From: Peptoniphilus ovalis
GTDB taxonomy: Bacteria; Bacillota; Clostridia; Tissierellales; Peptoniphilaceae
Length of the DNA: 64,000 nt
Direction of reading: 5' to 3'
Assembly: GCF_018919265.1 (NCBI RefSeq)
Contig: NZ_JAHLQO010000003.1
Span: 1 to 64,000 of the forward strand
The notes under the pieces were generated by a model. That model did no database searches. It was not told the DNA's origin and worked only from the letters and a program-made list of their open reading frames with translations. Positions within the stretch are counted from its first letter, which is position 1, and the number at the start of each line of letters is the position of its first letter. Positions 54,511 through 62,989 of the stretch are shown here, piece by piece. The position numbers and the translations under genes are program-made.

Positions 54511-54634
54511 AAAAGCGACTTTAATAATTGCATCAGATTATAGAAAACCCACTATAAAGCTTAACGAGTTAGCTTTTATAGTGGGTTTTTACTTTGTCAT
54601 CAGTCTGAAAGCGGGCTTTAAATAGTCGCTTTTT
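54510..54634. terminator. Nested terminator between OYE gene and murC, probably split by an insertion
   Basis: Outer arms AAAAAGCGACT (54510-54520) and AGTCGCTTTTT (54624-54634) form a typical shared terminator stem. Between them lies a second, longer hairpin with arms from ACCCACTATAAA to TTTATAGTGGGT (about 54544-54590) with A and T tracts. CTTTAA occurs on both sides of the inner block. The right outer arm also encodes the end of MurC. Confidence 0.8.
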
Positions 54635-56012
54635 CTTTTAACAAAATTTCTCCAATTTTATAAACATCGCCTGCACCCATAGTGACAACTATATCATCTT
54701 CCTCGATATTATTTTTTATAAAATCTATTATATCATCAAACTCAGCAATATAATAAACATTGTCTCTGTGTTCCGCAATGGCATTTTTTAAAGTTTTTGA
54801 ATGAATATCACCATAATCTTTTTCTCTAGCTGCATAAATATCAGTAATAATAATTATATCAGACTCATCAAAAGACTTGGAAAATGCATCTAATAAAAGT
54901 TTAGTTCTAGTAAATGTATGAGGTTGAAAAACTGTTATTAGTTTTCCTTTACATGAAACCTTCAGAGCATGAATAGATGATTTTATTTCAGTAGGATGAT
55001 GTGCATAATCATCTACAATTTGAGCACCTTCATATGTTCCTTTATTTTCAAGTCTTCTTTCAACGCCTTTATAATCTTTTAGCCCCTTTATACAATTTTC
55101 GATTGAAATTCCATTAACACGAGAAGCTGCAATAGCTGCAAGAGAATTTAATACATTGTGATTACCCATAATTGAAAGACTTACACGATTTATTTTTTCT
55201 CCATTAATATACAAATCATAAGATGCAAATCCATTTTCATCGTAATCAATATTTTTTGCCATTACATCAGCTTCATTATTTATACCAAACGTAATAACTT
55301 TACAATTTTCGATTGGATAAAGTTTTTCAACATTTTCATCATCGGCATTTAAAATTGCAATGGCTTCACTATCTAAGTTATCTACATATCTTTTAAATGT
55401 CTTAATAATGTGATCAATATTGTCAAAATAATCCAAGTGATCTTCATCAATATTTAAAATAATTGCAGTTGTAGGGAAGTATTTTAATATATTTGCCTTG
55501 TATTCACAGGCTTCTGTTAAGAATAAATCTTCTCCACCAATTCTAATATTGCCATCAATATCTTTTAGTTGACCTCCAAGCATAATTGTAGGATTAACAT
55601 CTAAATCTTTAATAATTTCAGCAATCATAGAAGTTGTACTAGTCTTTCCATGAGTTCCAGAAACTGCTATAGAAGAATTAAAGTTTTTCATTACAGCGCC
55701 TAGAAAAGTTGCCCTATCTACAATATCAATTTTATCTTTAACGGCTTGCATGTATTCTTCATTGTCAAAACTAATTGCATCTGTAAATACAACAAGATCC
55801 ATATTTTTTATATGCTCTTTCTTATGTTCATAATAAATTGTTGCGCCGTTTTTTTCTAATTTATCTGTATTAATTGTATGACTTCTGTCACTTCCAAAAA
55901 CATTATAGCCTCTATCAAGCATTAATTCTGCAAGTGCTGACATACTAATTCCGCCAATACCAATAAAAAATATATTTTTATAATCGCTATTATCTATGTT
56001 AATTTCAAACAA
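54618..56012 (-). CDS. murC: UDP-N-acetylmuramate-L-alanine ligase
   Basis: 464 residues. Adds L-Ala to UDP-MurNAc in peptidoglycan synthesis. FIGIGGISMSALAELM (about 16-31) binds the nucleotide sugar, AVSGTHGKTSTTSMI (about 112-126) is the ATP loop, DEDHLDYF (about 195-202) and DDYAHHPTEI (about 333-342) are Mur ligase motifs. The start is a TTG at 56012, eight bases after GGAGG; the longer frame begins inside that site. Its last codons form part of the terminator with the converging OYE gene. Confidence 0.97.
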   Translation of the reverse strand: MFEINIDNSDYKNIFFIGIGGISMSALAELMLDRGYNVFGSDRSHTINTDKLEKNGATIYYEHKKEHIKNMDLVVFTDAISFDNEEYMQAVKDKIDIVDRATFLGAVMKNFNSSIAVSGTHGKTSTTSMIAEIIKDLDVNPTIMLGGQLKDIDGNIRIGGEDLFLTEACEYKANILKYFPTTAIILNIDEDHLDYFDNIDHIIKTFKRYVDNLDSEAIAILNADDENVEKLYPIENCKVITFGINNEADVMAKNIDYDENGFASYDLYINGEKINRVSLSIMGNHNVLNSLAAIAASRVNGISIENCIKGLKDYKGVERRLENKGTYEGAQIVDDYAHHPTEIKSSIHALKVSCKGKLITVFQPHTFTRTKLLLDAFSKSFDESDIIIITDIYAAREKDYGDIHSKTLKNAIAEHRDNVYYIAEFDDIIDFIKNNIEEDDIVVTMGAGDVYKIGEILLKEKATI

Positions 56013-56155
56013 AGTTATTTCCTCCAATTCTTTTTAATTATACCACAAATAGTCATGATTTTAATAATATGAGAAATAAAGTAAAAAAATTAAAAACTTT
56101 TAACTATTTTGATTAATTAATATATTTAAATATAATTTATTTTATCAAGATTTTA

Positions 56156-56164
56156 TGCTATAAT
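56156..56164 (+). promoter_or_regulatory. Extended -10 promoter of spoVG
   Basis: TGCTATAAT, with a weak TTTATT 17 nt upstream of the hexamer (56136-56141). Confidence 0.65.
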
Positions 56165-56190
56165 TAATAAAAAGAAGGGGAGTGCACAAA

Positions 56191-56484
56191 ATGAATATAA
56201 CTGATGTAAGAATTAGAAAAATACCCGCAGACGGAAAATTAAAAGCAATTGTATCTGTAACATTTGACAACGAAATTGCACTTCATGATATAAAAATCAT
56301 AGAAGGTAATGATTCATTATTTTTAGCAATGCCTAGCAGAAAACTTCCTAACGGTGAATACAGAGATATTGCACATCCAATTAATGCTGAGACTAGAAAA
56401 GAATTAGAAGATGTTGTATTTAAGAAATACGAAGAAGTATTAAATGAAATACAATCTGAAGATAGTGAAAATGAAGAAGAATAA
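56191..56484 (+). CDS. spoVG: SpoVG family RNA/DNA-binding regulator
   Basis: 97 residues, full length. [38 protein letters not shown] is split across residues 2-39 as the canonical N-terminal half; [19 protein letters not shown] (about 51-69) is the most conserved stretch. SpoVG binds nucleic acids and affects cell-surface and stress genes even in non-sporulating species. ATG 56191 follows AAGGGGAG by eight bases; a GTG three codons earlier overlaps that site. Acidic tail. Confidence 0.95.
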   Translation: MNITDVRIRKIPADGKLKAIVSVTFDNEIALHDIKIIEGNDSLFLAMPSRKLPNGEYRDIAHPINAETRKELEDVVFKKYEEVLNEIQSEDSENEEE

Positions 56485-56485
56485 A

Positions 56486-56528
56486 TAAAAACTGGTAAGA
56501 AGCCTGTGACTTCTCTACCAGTTTTTTT
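56486..56528. terminator. Shared terminator of spoVG and alr
   Basis: ACTGGTA/TACCAGT outer stem and GAAG/CTTC inner stem, A tract before and seven Ts after. Confidence 0.9.
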
Positions 56529-57681
56529 AAATTATATCAATTGTATCTATTAATTTATTGTTTTTAAAATAGTGTTTAGGAAGTCTTCTATTAAAGTGGG
56601 TAATAAAAGATGTTTCGCAGTCTCCGCTGAATTTACAAATATCTCTTACTCTTATCTCTTCGTCACCTTGTTTTCCAATTAAAACGCCTTCATCTCCAAT
56701 TTTAACTTCAACATCTGTCGCATCAACCATCATTTGATCCATACAAATCAATCCAACTTGAGGACATCTAACACCATTTATTAAAACTTCGATCTTACCT
56801 GATAAAATTCTGGGAAAAGCATCGGCATAACCAAGTGGAATTGTAACTATTTTAGTGTCTTTATCACAAGTATAATTTCTTTCATATCCTACAGTTTCAC
56901 CTTTTTTAACTTCTCTTATTGAAGCAATCTGTGCTTTTAATTCAAATATTTCTTTTAAATTATATGAATCTGCCAATTCTTTTGCATCAGTTAGTCCGTA
57001 TTGAATAATTCCAGGTCTTACCATATTAAAATCATATTCTCTATAAAATAAAATTGAAGCAGAGTTAGCTATGTGTTTGTATTTAAAAATAACTTCTCTT
57101 TTTTCAAGTCTTTTTAGAAAATCAGAAAATTTATCAAATTGATTTTTTGTAAAATCATGATCACCTTCGCAAGCTGCAAAATGTGAAAATATTCCTTCTA
57201 CATTAAGATTAGATAGATTATAAATTTTTTCAACCTCGTCTAAGTGTTCTTCATCTGCTAGAAATCCAATTCTAGACATGCCACTGTCAAAAGCAATATG
57301 AACTTTAGTAGTTTTATTTAATTCTTTTGCTTTTTCATTTAGCTTTAAACCATTTTCTAAGCTTGAAAGGGAAAGGATTATATTATTTTCTATTGCTGAT
57401 TTAAAAAGATAATCGGGAGTATATCCCAAGATTAAAATTTCAACATCTTCAAATTCTTTTCTAAGAGCTAAAGCTTCAGACAATGTTGCAACTCCGTAGT
57501 ATTTCACTCCAAGTTCTCTTGATTCTCGAACAAAAGGAATTGCACCTAATCTATAACCATCACTTTTTACTATACTCATAATTTGAACATCTTCGCTGAT
57601 TTTATTTTTAATCTCTTTAATATTATGTATAAAGTTATCGAGATTAATTTCAATCCAAGCAGGTCTTCTTAAAAAATCCAT
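56527..57681 (-). CDS. alr: Alanine racemase
   Basis: 384 residues. PLP enzyme making D-alanine for peptidoglycan. The Schiff-base lysine is in SIVKSDGYRLG (about 35-45); most racemases have KANAYGHG here, so the H of that motif is changed. FDSGMSRIGF (about 131-140), the catalytic tyrosine in VGYERNYT (about 265) and IPLGYADAFPR (about 279) are present, as is the C-terminal CMDQMMVD. Located next to murC and spoVG on the cell-wall side of the window. Divergence at the lysine loop leaves a related amino-acid racemase possible. Confidence 0.88.
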   Translation of the reverse strand: MDFLRRPAWIEINLDNFIHNIKEIKNKISEDVQIMSIVKSDGYRLGAIPFVRESRELGVKYYGVATLSEALALRKEFEDVEILILGYTPDYLFKSAIENNIILSLSSLENGLKLNEKAKELNKTTKVHIAFDSGMSRIGFLADEEHLDEVEKIYNLSNLNVEGIFSHFAACEGDHDFTKNQFDKFSDFLKRLEKREVIFKYKHIANSASILFYREYDFNMVRPGIIQYGLTDAKELADSYNLKEIFELKAQIASIREVKKGETVGYERNYTCDKDTKIVTIPLGYADAFPRILSGKIEVLINGVRCPQVGLICMDQMMVDATDVEVKIGDEGVLIGKQGDEEIRVRDICKFSGDCETSFITHFNRRLPKHYFKNNKLIDTIDII

Positions 57682-57740
57682 TTTTATACCTTCATTCTTT
57701 TGTGTAATATTAATATTATATCACATGAGAATTTTTTGAA

Positions 57741-57767
57741 AAATAAAAAAGGAGCCTAAGCTCCAAA
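57741..57767 (-). terminator. Terminator of the NCS2 permease gene
   Basis: Minus-strand GGAGC-TTAG-GCTCC followed by six Ts. Confidence 0.92.
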
Positions 57768-57768
57768 T

Positions 57769-59088
57769 TTAATATTTTTTGTCTATTAATAAAATATTTA
57801 AAAGAACAGCAACTATTGTCCCACCTGAAATGCCAGAAGAAAACAGGGAAGAGATAATAGTTGGAAGTCCTGAAACAATATCTGGTCTAATTGTAATTCC
57901 AATCCCAACTCCAATACTAGATGCTATTATCATAATGTTTTTTGTGGTAAATCTCGTTCTACTTAATGATTGAATACCTGCAGCGATAATTGTTCCAAAC
58001 ATAAGTATTCCTGCACCTCCTAAAATTGGTGTGGGCATAATAGAAACTAGCATTGCAAATTTTGGACAAAAACTCATTAGAATTAAAATTGCCGAAGAAA
58101 AGAGTGCAACTTTTCTTGATGCACATTTTGTTAAAGGAATTAGTCCAACATTTTGACTAAAACTTTGAGCGGCTCCTGATCCAAAAAGAGGAGAAATCAT
58201 AGAACCCACAGCATCTGCTCTAACTCCATTTGCAATATCGCTATCGCTAAGTTCAACCTCACAAACTGATCCTAAAGTTTTCATCACTCCGACAGTTTCA
58301 ATTATTGTCACTAAATAGCCTGCTATAAAAGGCATTAAAAATTTTATATCAAATGTAATACCAAAGGGTAAAATTTGTGGTAGTGCAATCCAAGGTGCTT
58401 CTATAATTTTAGAAAAATCTACAAGATTAAGTGGAATGCATATAATATATGCAACAATCATTGCTATAAAAACTGAGGCAGTTGTAATAAATCCTCGTCC
58501 GTAATGATTTATAAAAATTATTAAAAGAAAAGTAAAGGTTGCAATGGCAATATAAAGTGGGTCACCAAAATTTTCTGCAGTTGCTCCACCTCCAACCCAA
58601 TCAAAGGCAACAGGCATCATTGTAATTCCAATTAATGTTATTACAGTTGATGTTACAATGTCTGGGAAAAATTTTAAAAGAGGTTTTATAAAGAAGCTTA
58701 AAATAAATTCTAAAAAAGCCCCCATAATTGTCGCACCAAAATACCCTGCAAGTCCTCCGCCCATAGTATTAATCACTGCATTAGCTGGAGGCACAAAACC
58801 AAAATCAGTTCCCATAATTGTTGGAAGCCCTATTCCTATTTTATATTTTCCAAAACCAATCCCTTTAGTTTGAATAAATGAACAAATACCTGAAGCAAGT
58901 AAAGCTGCTGAAACCATCAGTGCTGTTTCTTCGACATTTGTGCCTGAAATAGCAGCAATGCTTAATGGTACTGCGATAATACCACTAAATGCAGTTAAAA
59001 TATTTTGAAAACCAAGTAGCGACGATTTTAAAAAATTTGGATTATCATTAATATTATATTCTAATTTAATTCCATTATACTTTTCCAC
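57769..59088 (-). CDS. NCS2-family xanthine/uracil permease
   Basis: 439 residues, about 12-14 membrane helices. NCS2 marks include QNILTAFSGIIAVPLSIA (about 27-44), the SQNVGLIPLTKCASRKV segment (about 302-318, holding the family QNxG motif) and PTPILGGAGILMFG. Imports a nucleobase, xanthine/urate or uracil class, with protons. The start chosen is a GTG at 59088, five bases after AAAGGAG; a longer frame upstream lacks a site. Only 77 bases separate it from crcB, too few for a purine riboswitch. Confidence 0.87.
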   Translation of the reverse strand: MEKYNGIKLEYNINDNPNFLKSSLLGFQNILTAFSGIIAVPLSIAAISGTNVEETALMVSAALLASGICSFIQTKGIGFGKYKIGIGLPTIMGTDFGFVPPANAVINTMGGGLAGYFGATIMGAFLEFILSFFIKPLLKFFPDIVTSTVITLIGITMMPVAFDWVGGGATAENFGDPLYIAIATFTFLLIIFINHYGRGFITTASVFIAMIVAYIICIPLNLVDFSKIIEAPWIALPQILPFGITFDIKFLMPFIAGYLVTIIETVGVMKTLGSVCEVELSDSDIANGVRADAVGSMISPLFGSGAAQSFSQNVGLIPLTKCASRKVALFSSAILILMSFCPKFAMLVSIMPTPILGGAGILMFGTIIAAGIQSLSRTRFTTKNIMIIASSIGVGIGITIRPDIVSGLPTIISSLFSSGISGGTIVAVLLNILLIDKKY

Positions 59089-59165
59089 AATAACTCCTTT
59101 ATAATATAAATAATAAAGTATTTTAACACATATGAAATTTATTAACAATTAAAGGGGGACTTAAA

Positions 59166-59516
59166 TTGTATATATTTGTTGCTTTAGGTGGAGCACTTGG
59201 AAGCATTTTGAGATATTTTATTAGTCAAACTATTCAAACTAAAAATAATTTTCCACTTTCAACGCTTTTAATTAATGTAACGGGAGCTTTTATAATCGCA
59301 TTTATATCATTTTATGCCGAAGAAAAAAATATAAATGAAAAGTTATTAGTATTTTTAAAAGTTGGATTTTGTGGTGGTTTTACTACATTTTCAACATTTA
59401 CTTTTGAGATATATAATCTGTCAAATGCTGGAGAAAATTTTTATTCTATATTTTATGCAGTTTTAAGTTTATTTCTATCAATAATTGCAATTAATATTGC
59501 TAGAATCTTAATTTAA
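59166..59516 (+). CDS. crcB: Fluoride channel CrcB/FluC
   Basis: 116 residues, four membrane helices. GGALGSILRYFI (about 8-19), LINVTGAFIIAF (about 40-51, with the conserved Asn) and GFCGGFTTFSTFTFE (about 72-86, with the phenylalanines lining the pore) are conserved. Fluoride exporters work as dual-topology dimers. Many low-GC species carry two adjacent crcB genes; only one is seen here. Start is TTG after AAAGGGGGA. No fluoride riboswitch precedes it. Confidence 0.93.
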   Translation: MYIFVALGGALGSILRYFISQTIQTKNNFPLSTLLINVTGAFIIAFISFYAEEKNINEKLLVFLKVGFCGGFTTFSTFTFEIYNLSNAGENFYSIFYAVLSLFLSIIAINIARILI

Positions 59517-59517
59517 T

Positions 59518-59561
59518 ACACACAGACTGTAAATAATAGCAATAATCTATAGTTTGTGTGT
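59518..59561. repeat. Inverted repeat between crcB and the two-component genes
   Basis: ACACACAGACTGTA (59518-59531) and TATAGTTTGTGTGT (59548-59561) pair over 14 bases with two G-T pairs and a 16-base loop. No T-run follows on either strand, so it is not a standard terminator. Confidence 0.55.
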
Positions 59562-59637
59562 AAATTTAAGAATTTCTTAATAATTAAGAAGATTTTTTGT
59601 AATTTGTGTTTGTTATTATAAATTCAAGGAGGAAGAC

Positions 59638-60339
59638 ATGAGAAATTTTAATATATTAATTGCAGAAGATGACAAGGACATATCTAAATCTATTGGAATT
59701 TATTTAAAAAATGAAAATTATAATATTTTTTATGCTTATGATGGACTTGAAGCTTTAGAAATTTTTGAAAAAGAAAAAATTGATTTAATAATTATGGATC
59801 TTATGATGCCGAAACTTTCTGGGGAAGAGGCTATTATCAAGTTAAGAGAAATATCTGTAGTACCAATTTTAATTTTATCAGCAAAATCAGAAGACACAGA
59901 TAAAATTTTTGGACTAAATATTGGCGCCGATGATTATATCCAAAAACCTTTTAATCCTCTTGAACTTATAGCAAGAGTAAAAAGTAATTTAAGAAGATTT
60001 TATTCCTATGATTCAAGAAAAGATGATTCTAATTTTATTGAAATTGGCGGAATTAAATTAGATTTAAATCAAAAAATAGTTTTCGTAGATGATAATCCCG
60101 TTACATTAACATCAATTGAATTTAAAATTTTAGAACTTCTCATGAATAATCCAAATCGTATTTTCTCTATTGAAGAAATATATGAAAATGTGTGGAATGA
60201 GCCCGCCATTGAAGCTAAAACTGTCACAGTTCATATAAGGAGAATTAGAGAAAAAATAGAAGTAAATCCAAAAAAACCAATGTATTTGAAAGTTCAGTGG
60301 GGCTTGGGATACAAGTTTGAAGATGGAGGTAGAAAATGA
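59638..60339 (+). CDS. OmpR-family response regulator
   Basis: 233 residues. Receiver domain (about 4-118) with the acidic pair in AEDDKD (about 9-14), phospho-acceptor Asp54 in IIMDLMMPK and lysine in IQKPFNPLEL (about 103); winged-helix DNA-binding domain (about 135-230) with LTSIEFKILELLMNNPNRIFS and the VTVHIRRIREKIE recognition region. AAGGAGGA precedes the ATG. Forms an operon with the histidine kinase (ATGA overlap). Resembles VanR/PhoP-type regulators; the signal is not known. Confidence 0.95.
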   Translation: MRNFNILIAEDDKDISKSIGIYLKNENYNIFYAYDGLEALEIFEKEKIDLIIMDLMMPKLSGEEAIIKLREISVVPILILSAKSEDTDKIFGLNIGADDYIQKPFNPLELIARVKSNLRRFYSYDSRKDDSNFIEIGGIKLDLNQKIVFVDDNPVTLTSIEFKILELLMNNPNRIFSIEEIYENVWNEPAIEAKTVTVHIRRIREKIEVNPKKPMYLKVQWGLGYKFEDGGRK

Positions 60340-62384
60340 ATAAGGATAAATATAAATTAAGTAGCTTTATTATTTTAATTTTAATTATATCTGCTATTTC
60401 TCTAGTAATTGGTAATTTATATACGCATGAATTAAATAGAGGAAGAAATTTAAAACAATTTAGCTATGATAAGATTTCAAGTACAGTTAGAAATTCTCTT
60501 TATGGAGGAAACTATGACAGTGAATATCACTTCAAATATGCTGTAAAGTCATATAAGTTAAAATATTATTATCCAAATGGAGATGTCGTAGAAGATTCTG
60601 AAATTATAAAGAAATTTGAACAAAAGAAAAGTTTGGAGGATAAAGGACTTAATCCAAAAGACTATATGTATGAAGAGGATTTGAACATACCTTATATTAA
60701 GGGAGAATTTGGTACATTTTACATTTCTAATGATATTGTTGAACCCGAATTTGAGCCACTTCAATTAGATACTAAAGGAAAAGATTTCTTTATTTCTGGT
60801 ACATTTGATGGAAAGAAAGTACAATTTGATAAAATAAGTAGAAGTAAAAGATTTGACAACAGTAATTATTCATTTCTAATAGATAAATTTAAAAAAGAAA
60901 TCTTAGAATATTATAACAATTATCTAATGGACAAAAATATAAAAAATTTAAAATTTGCATATTATGGTAATTTAGATGATCCAGTTTTTAAAAATATTGA
61001 AATAGATTCAATGATAGATAATATTTATATCTCAGGAGGAACTTCAGTATTTACTTCACTAGTTTTATCATTTGTAGTAGGTCTTATTCTAAATATTAAT
61101 AAGATTAAGAATTCTGATAAGCTTAGGGCAATATTTTCTATACCAATAGAAATAGTTGGAATATTATTCTTTATGTTATTTTTCTTAGGTATAGGTACAA
61201 CTAGTTTATATTTTATATATAATAGTCTAGAAATATATTATCTATTGTTCTTTATAGGTTGTTTCTTAGTTACTTTAACAGGTTTACACTTAACAATTAA
61301 TTTAAAAAGTGTCTTTAGTAAAAATTCTGGAAATTTATTATTAGAAAATTCAATCATCTGTAGAATTTTTAGAAAAATTATTGGAGAAATGTCCGATTTA
61401 AACACTGAGAAATTTAATAACTATAAAATTAAATTCACAATAATTTTCTCTGTTATCATTTTAGTTGTATTATTTTTACTTCTAATTATGCAAACTAATC
61501 CTCTTGCTTTGGCGATAATTTTAATCATTGGAGCTTCTTTATACTTCGTTTTAATTTCAAATATAAATGAAGTTGCAAGAATTAACAAAGAATCCAATAA
61601 AATTGTTGCTGGAGATTATAAAAACAAAATAGAAAATAATAATGGAATCTACAGCGGAATAATTGAAAACTTTAACAATATAAGTTCTAACTTAGATATA
61701 GCAGTTGAAGATGCTCTTAAATCAGAAAGGCTAAAAACAGAACTTATAACTAATGTAAGCCATGATTTAAAAACTCCACTTACATCAATTATTAATTATT
61801 CAGATTTATTAAATAAAGAGGGAAATAGCCAAGAAGAAATAAAGGAATATTCTAAAATTATCAATGAAAAGTCTAATAAACTTAAAGTTTTAATCGAAGA
61901 CTTATTTGAAGTGTCTAAGGCAAGTTCAAATAATATTGAACTACAGAGAGAAAATTTAGATTTTAAATCATTAATTGCTCAATCAATAGGTGAATGGGAA
62001 GATAAAATATCTGAAAAGAATATAGAAATAATTTCTAAGCTACCAGAAGAAAAAGTAATCTTAAATATTGATGGGCAAAAAATGTCTAGAGTTTTAGATA
62101 ATTTATTTTCAAATATATCAAAATATGCTTTAGAAAACTCAAGAGTTTACTTAGAACTTGAAAACAATAATGAAGTTAAACTTACTATAAAAAATATTTC
62201 TAAATATCCACTTGATATTACACCAGATGAATTAATAGAAAGATTTACTCGTGGAGAAAAATCTAGAACAACATCAGGATCAGGTCTTGGACTTTCAATT
62301 GCATCTTCTTTTGTAAAAGCTCATGGAGCAAGCTTTAATATTGACATTGACGGGGACTTATTTAAAATTACAATTATCTTCTAA
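60336..62384 (+). CDS. Membrane sensor histidine kinase with large N-terminal sensor region
   Basis: 682 residues. One helix (about 8-25) opens a large extracytoplasmic region of about 200 residues. About four to six helices follow (about 230-410), then a HAMP-like linker. The dimerisation helix has His476 in NVSHDLKTPLTSIINYSDLL, and the ATPase has the N box DNLFSNISKYA, FTRG and GSGLGLSIA. The G1 box is replaced by a KNISKYPLDITPDEL stretch, as in a known kinase subgroup. Partner of the upstream regulator; sensed signal unknown, cell-envelope stress being a guess. Confidence 0.92.
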   Translation: MNKDKYKLSSFIILILIISAISLVIGNLYTHELNRGRNLKQFSYDKISSTVRNSLYGGNYDSEYHFKYAVKSYKLKYYYPNGDVVEDSEIIKKFEQKKSLEDKGLNPKDYMYEEDLNIPYIKGEFGTFYISNDIVEPEFEPLQLDTKGKDFFISGTFDGKKVQFDKISRSKRFDNSNYSFLIDKFKKEILEYYNNYLMDKNIKNLKFAYYGNLDDPVFKNIEIDSMIDNIYISGGTSVFTSLVLSFVVGLILNINKIKNSDKLRAIFSIPIEIVGILFFMLFFLGIGTTSLYFIYNSLEIYYLLFFIGCFLVTLTGLHLTINLKSVFSKNSGNLLLENSIICRIFRKIIGEMSDLNTEKFNNYKIKFTIIFSVIILVVLFLLLIMQTNPLALAIILIIGASLYFVLISNINEVARINKESNKIVAGDYKNKIENNNGIYSGIIENFNNISSNLDIAVEDALKSERLKTELITNVSHDLKTPLTSIINYSDLLNKEGNSQEEIKEYSKIINEKSNKLKVLIEDLFEVSKASSNNIELQRENLDFKSLIAQSIGEWEDKISEKNIEIISKLPEEKVILNIDGQKMSRVLDNLFSNISKYALENSRVYLELENNNEVKLTIKNISKYPLDITPDELIERFTRGEKSRTTSGSGLGLSIASSFVKAHGASFNIDIDGDLFKITIIF

Positions 62385-62432
62385 TGTTTAATATATAATT
62401 ATTAGGATATATAACTCTACAGGGGTGATATC

Positions 62433-62870
62433 ATGTATTTAGAAGATTATGAAGTTGGAAAAGAATATTTTATAGAGCCTCACGAAGTTAACGAAGAAGA
62501 AATGATAAATTTTGCAAAAGTTTATGACAACAGACCATTTCACATCGATGAAGAAGGTGGAAAGGAATCGAGATTTAATAAAATTTTTGCATCAGGTTTT
62601 TTCACATTAGTGTTTACGTGGAGCAAGTGGGTAAACACAAAAATTGATAGTGAAGGAGTAATTGCTGGTATTGGTCTTGATAATTTAAGATGGCATAAAC
62701 CAGTTTTTGCAGGAGATGTTTTAAAATCTAAGGTCAAAATTTTAGAAGTCAGCCCATCTCAAGATAAGCCTGTGGGTTCTGTTAGACTTTACTTTGAAAG
62801 TACAAATCAAAATGATGAAAAGGTAATAAGTCTTGAAGCAATTTATCTTGTGAGTAAGAAAATTAAATGA
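62433..62870 (+). CDS. MaoC-like hotdog-fold dehydratase
   Basis: 145 residues, single hotdog. The hydratase-like motif AKVYDNRPFHIDEE (about 29-42) has the Asp and His of the (R)-specific enoyl-CoA hydratase site, followed by FNKIFASGFFTL and GIGLDNLRWHKPVFAGDVL. Probably hydrates or dehydrates an acyl-CoA; pathway unknown. GGGGTGAT precedes the ATG. Monocistronic, followed by a terminator region containing a short duplication. Confidence 0.87.
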   Translation: MYLEDYEVGKEYFIEPHEVNEEEMINFAKVYDNRPFHIDEEGGKESRFNKIFASGFFTLVFTWSKWVNTKIDSEGVIAGIGLDNLRWHKPVFAGDVLKSKVKILEVSPSQDKPVGSVRLYFESTNQNDEKVISLEAIYLVSKKIK

Positions 62871-62874
62871 AAGG

Positions 62875-62922
62875 GTTCGGTTAATTTCTAAACTGAGGTT
62901 GTAAACAGTCTGAGTTCGGTTA
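62875..62922 (+). repeat. Nine-base direct repeat GTTCGGTTA flanking 30 bases, upstream of and into a terminator
   Basis: Copies at 62875-62883 and 62914-62922 bracket a 30-base segment ending CAGTCTGA. The second copy forms the left arm of the terminator hairpin; the first copy could pair with the same right arm. Confidence 0.7.
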
Positions 62923-62940
62923 TATGCCGAACTTTTTTTA
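62913..62940 (+). terminator. Terminator of the MaoC-like gene
   Basis: AGTTCGG/CCGAACT stem, seven-base loop, seven Ts. Confidence 0.92.
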
Positions 62941-62989
62941 TTTGCTCATTTTTTAACTTGTGATAATATATCTTATAGGATGTGATAAT

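Noticed and set aside
59089-59165. Fluoride riboswitch before crcB or purine riboswitch before the NCS2 permease
   Set aside because: Only 77 bases separate the divergent genes and none of the conserved riboswitch cores is visible on either strand.
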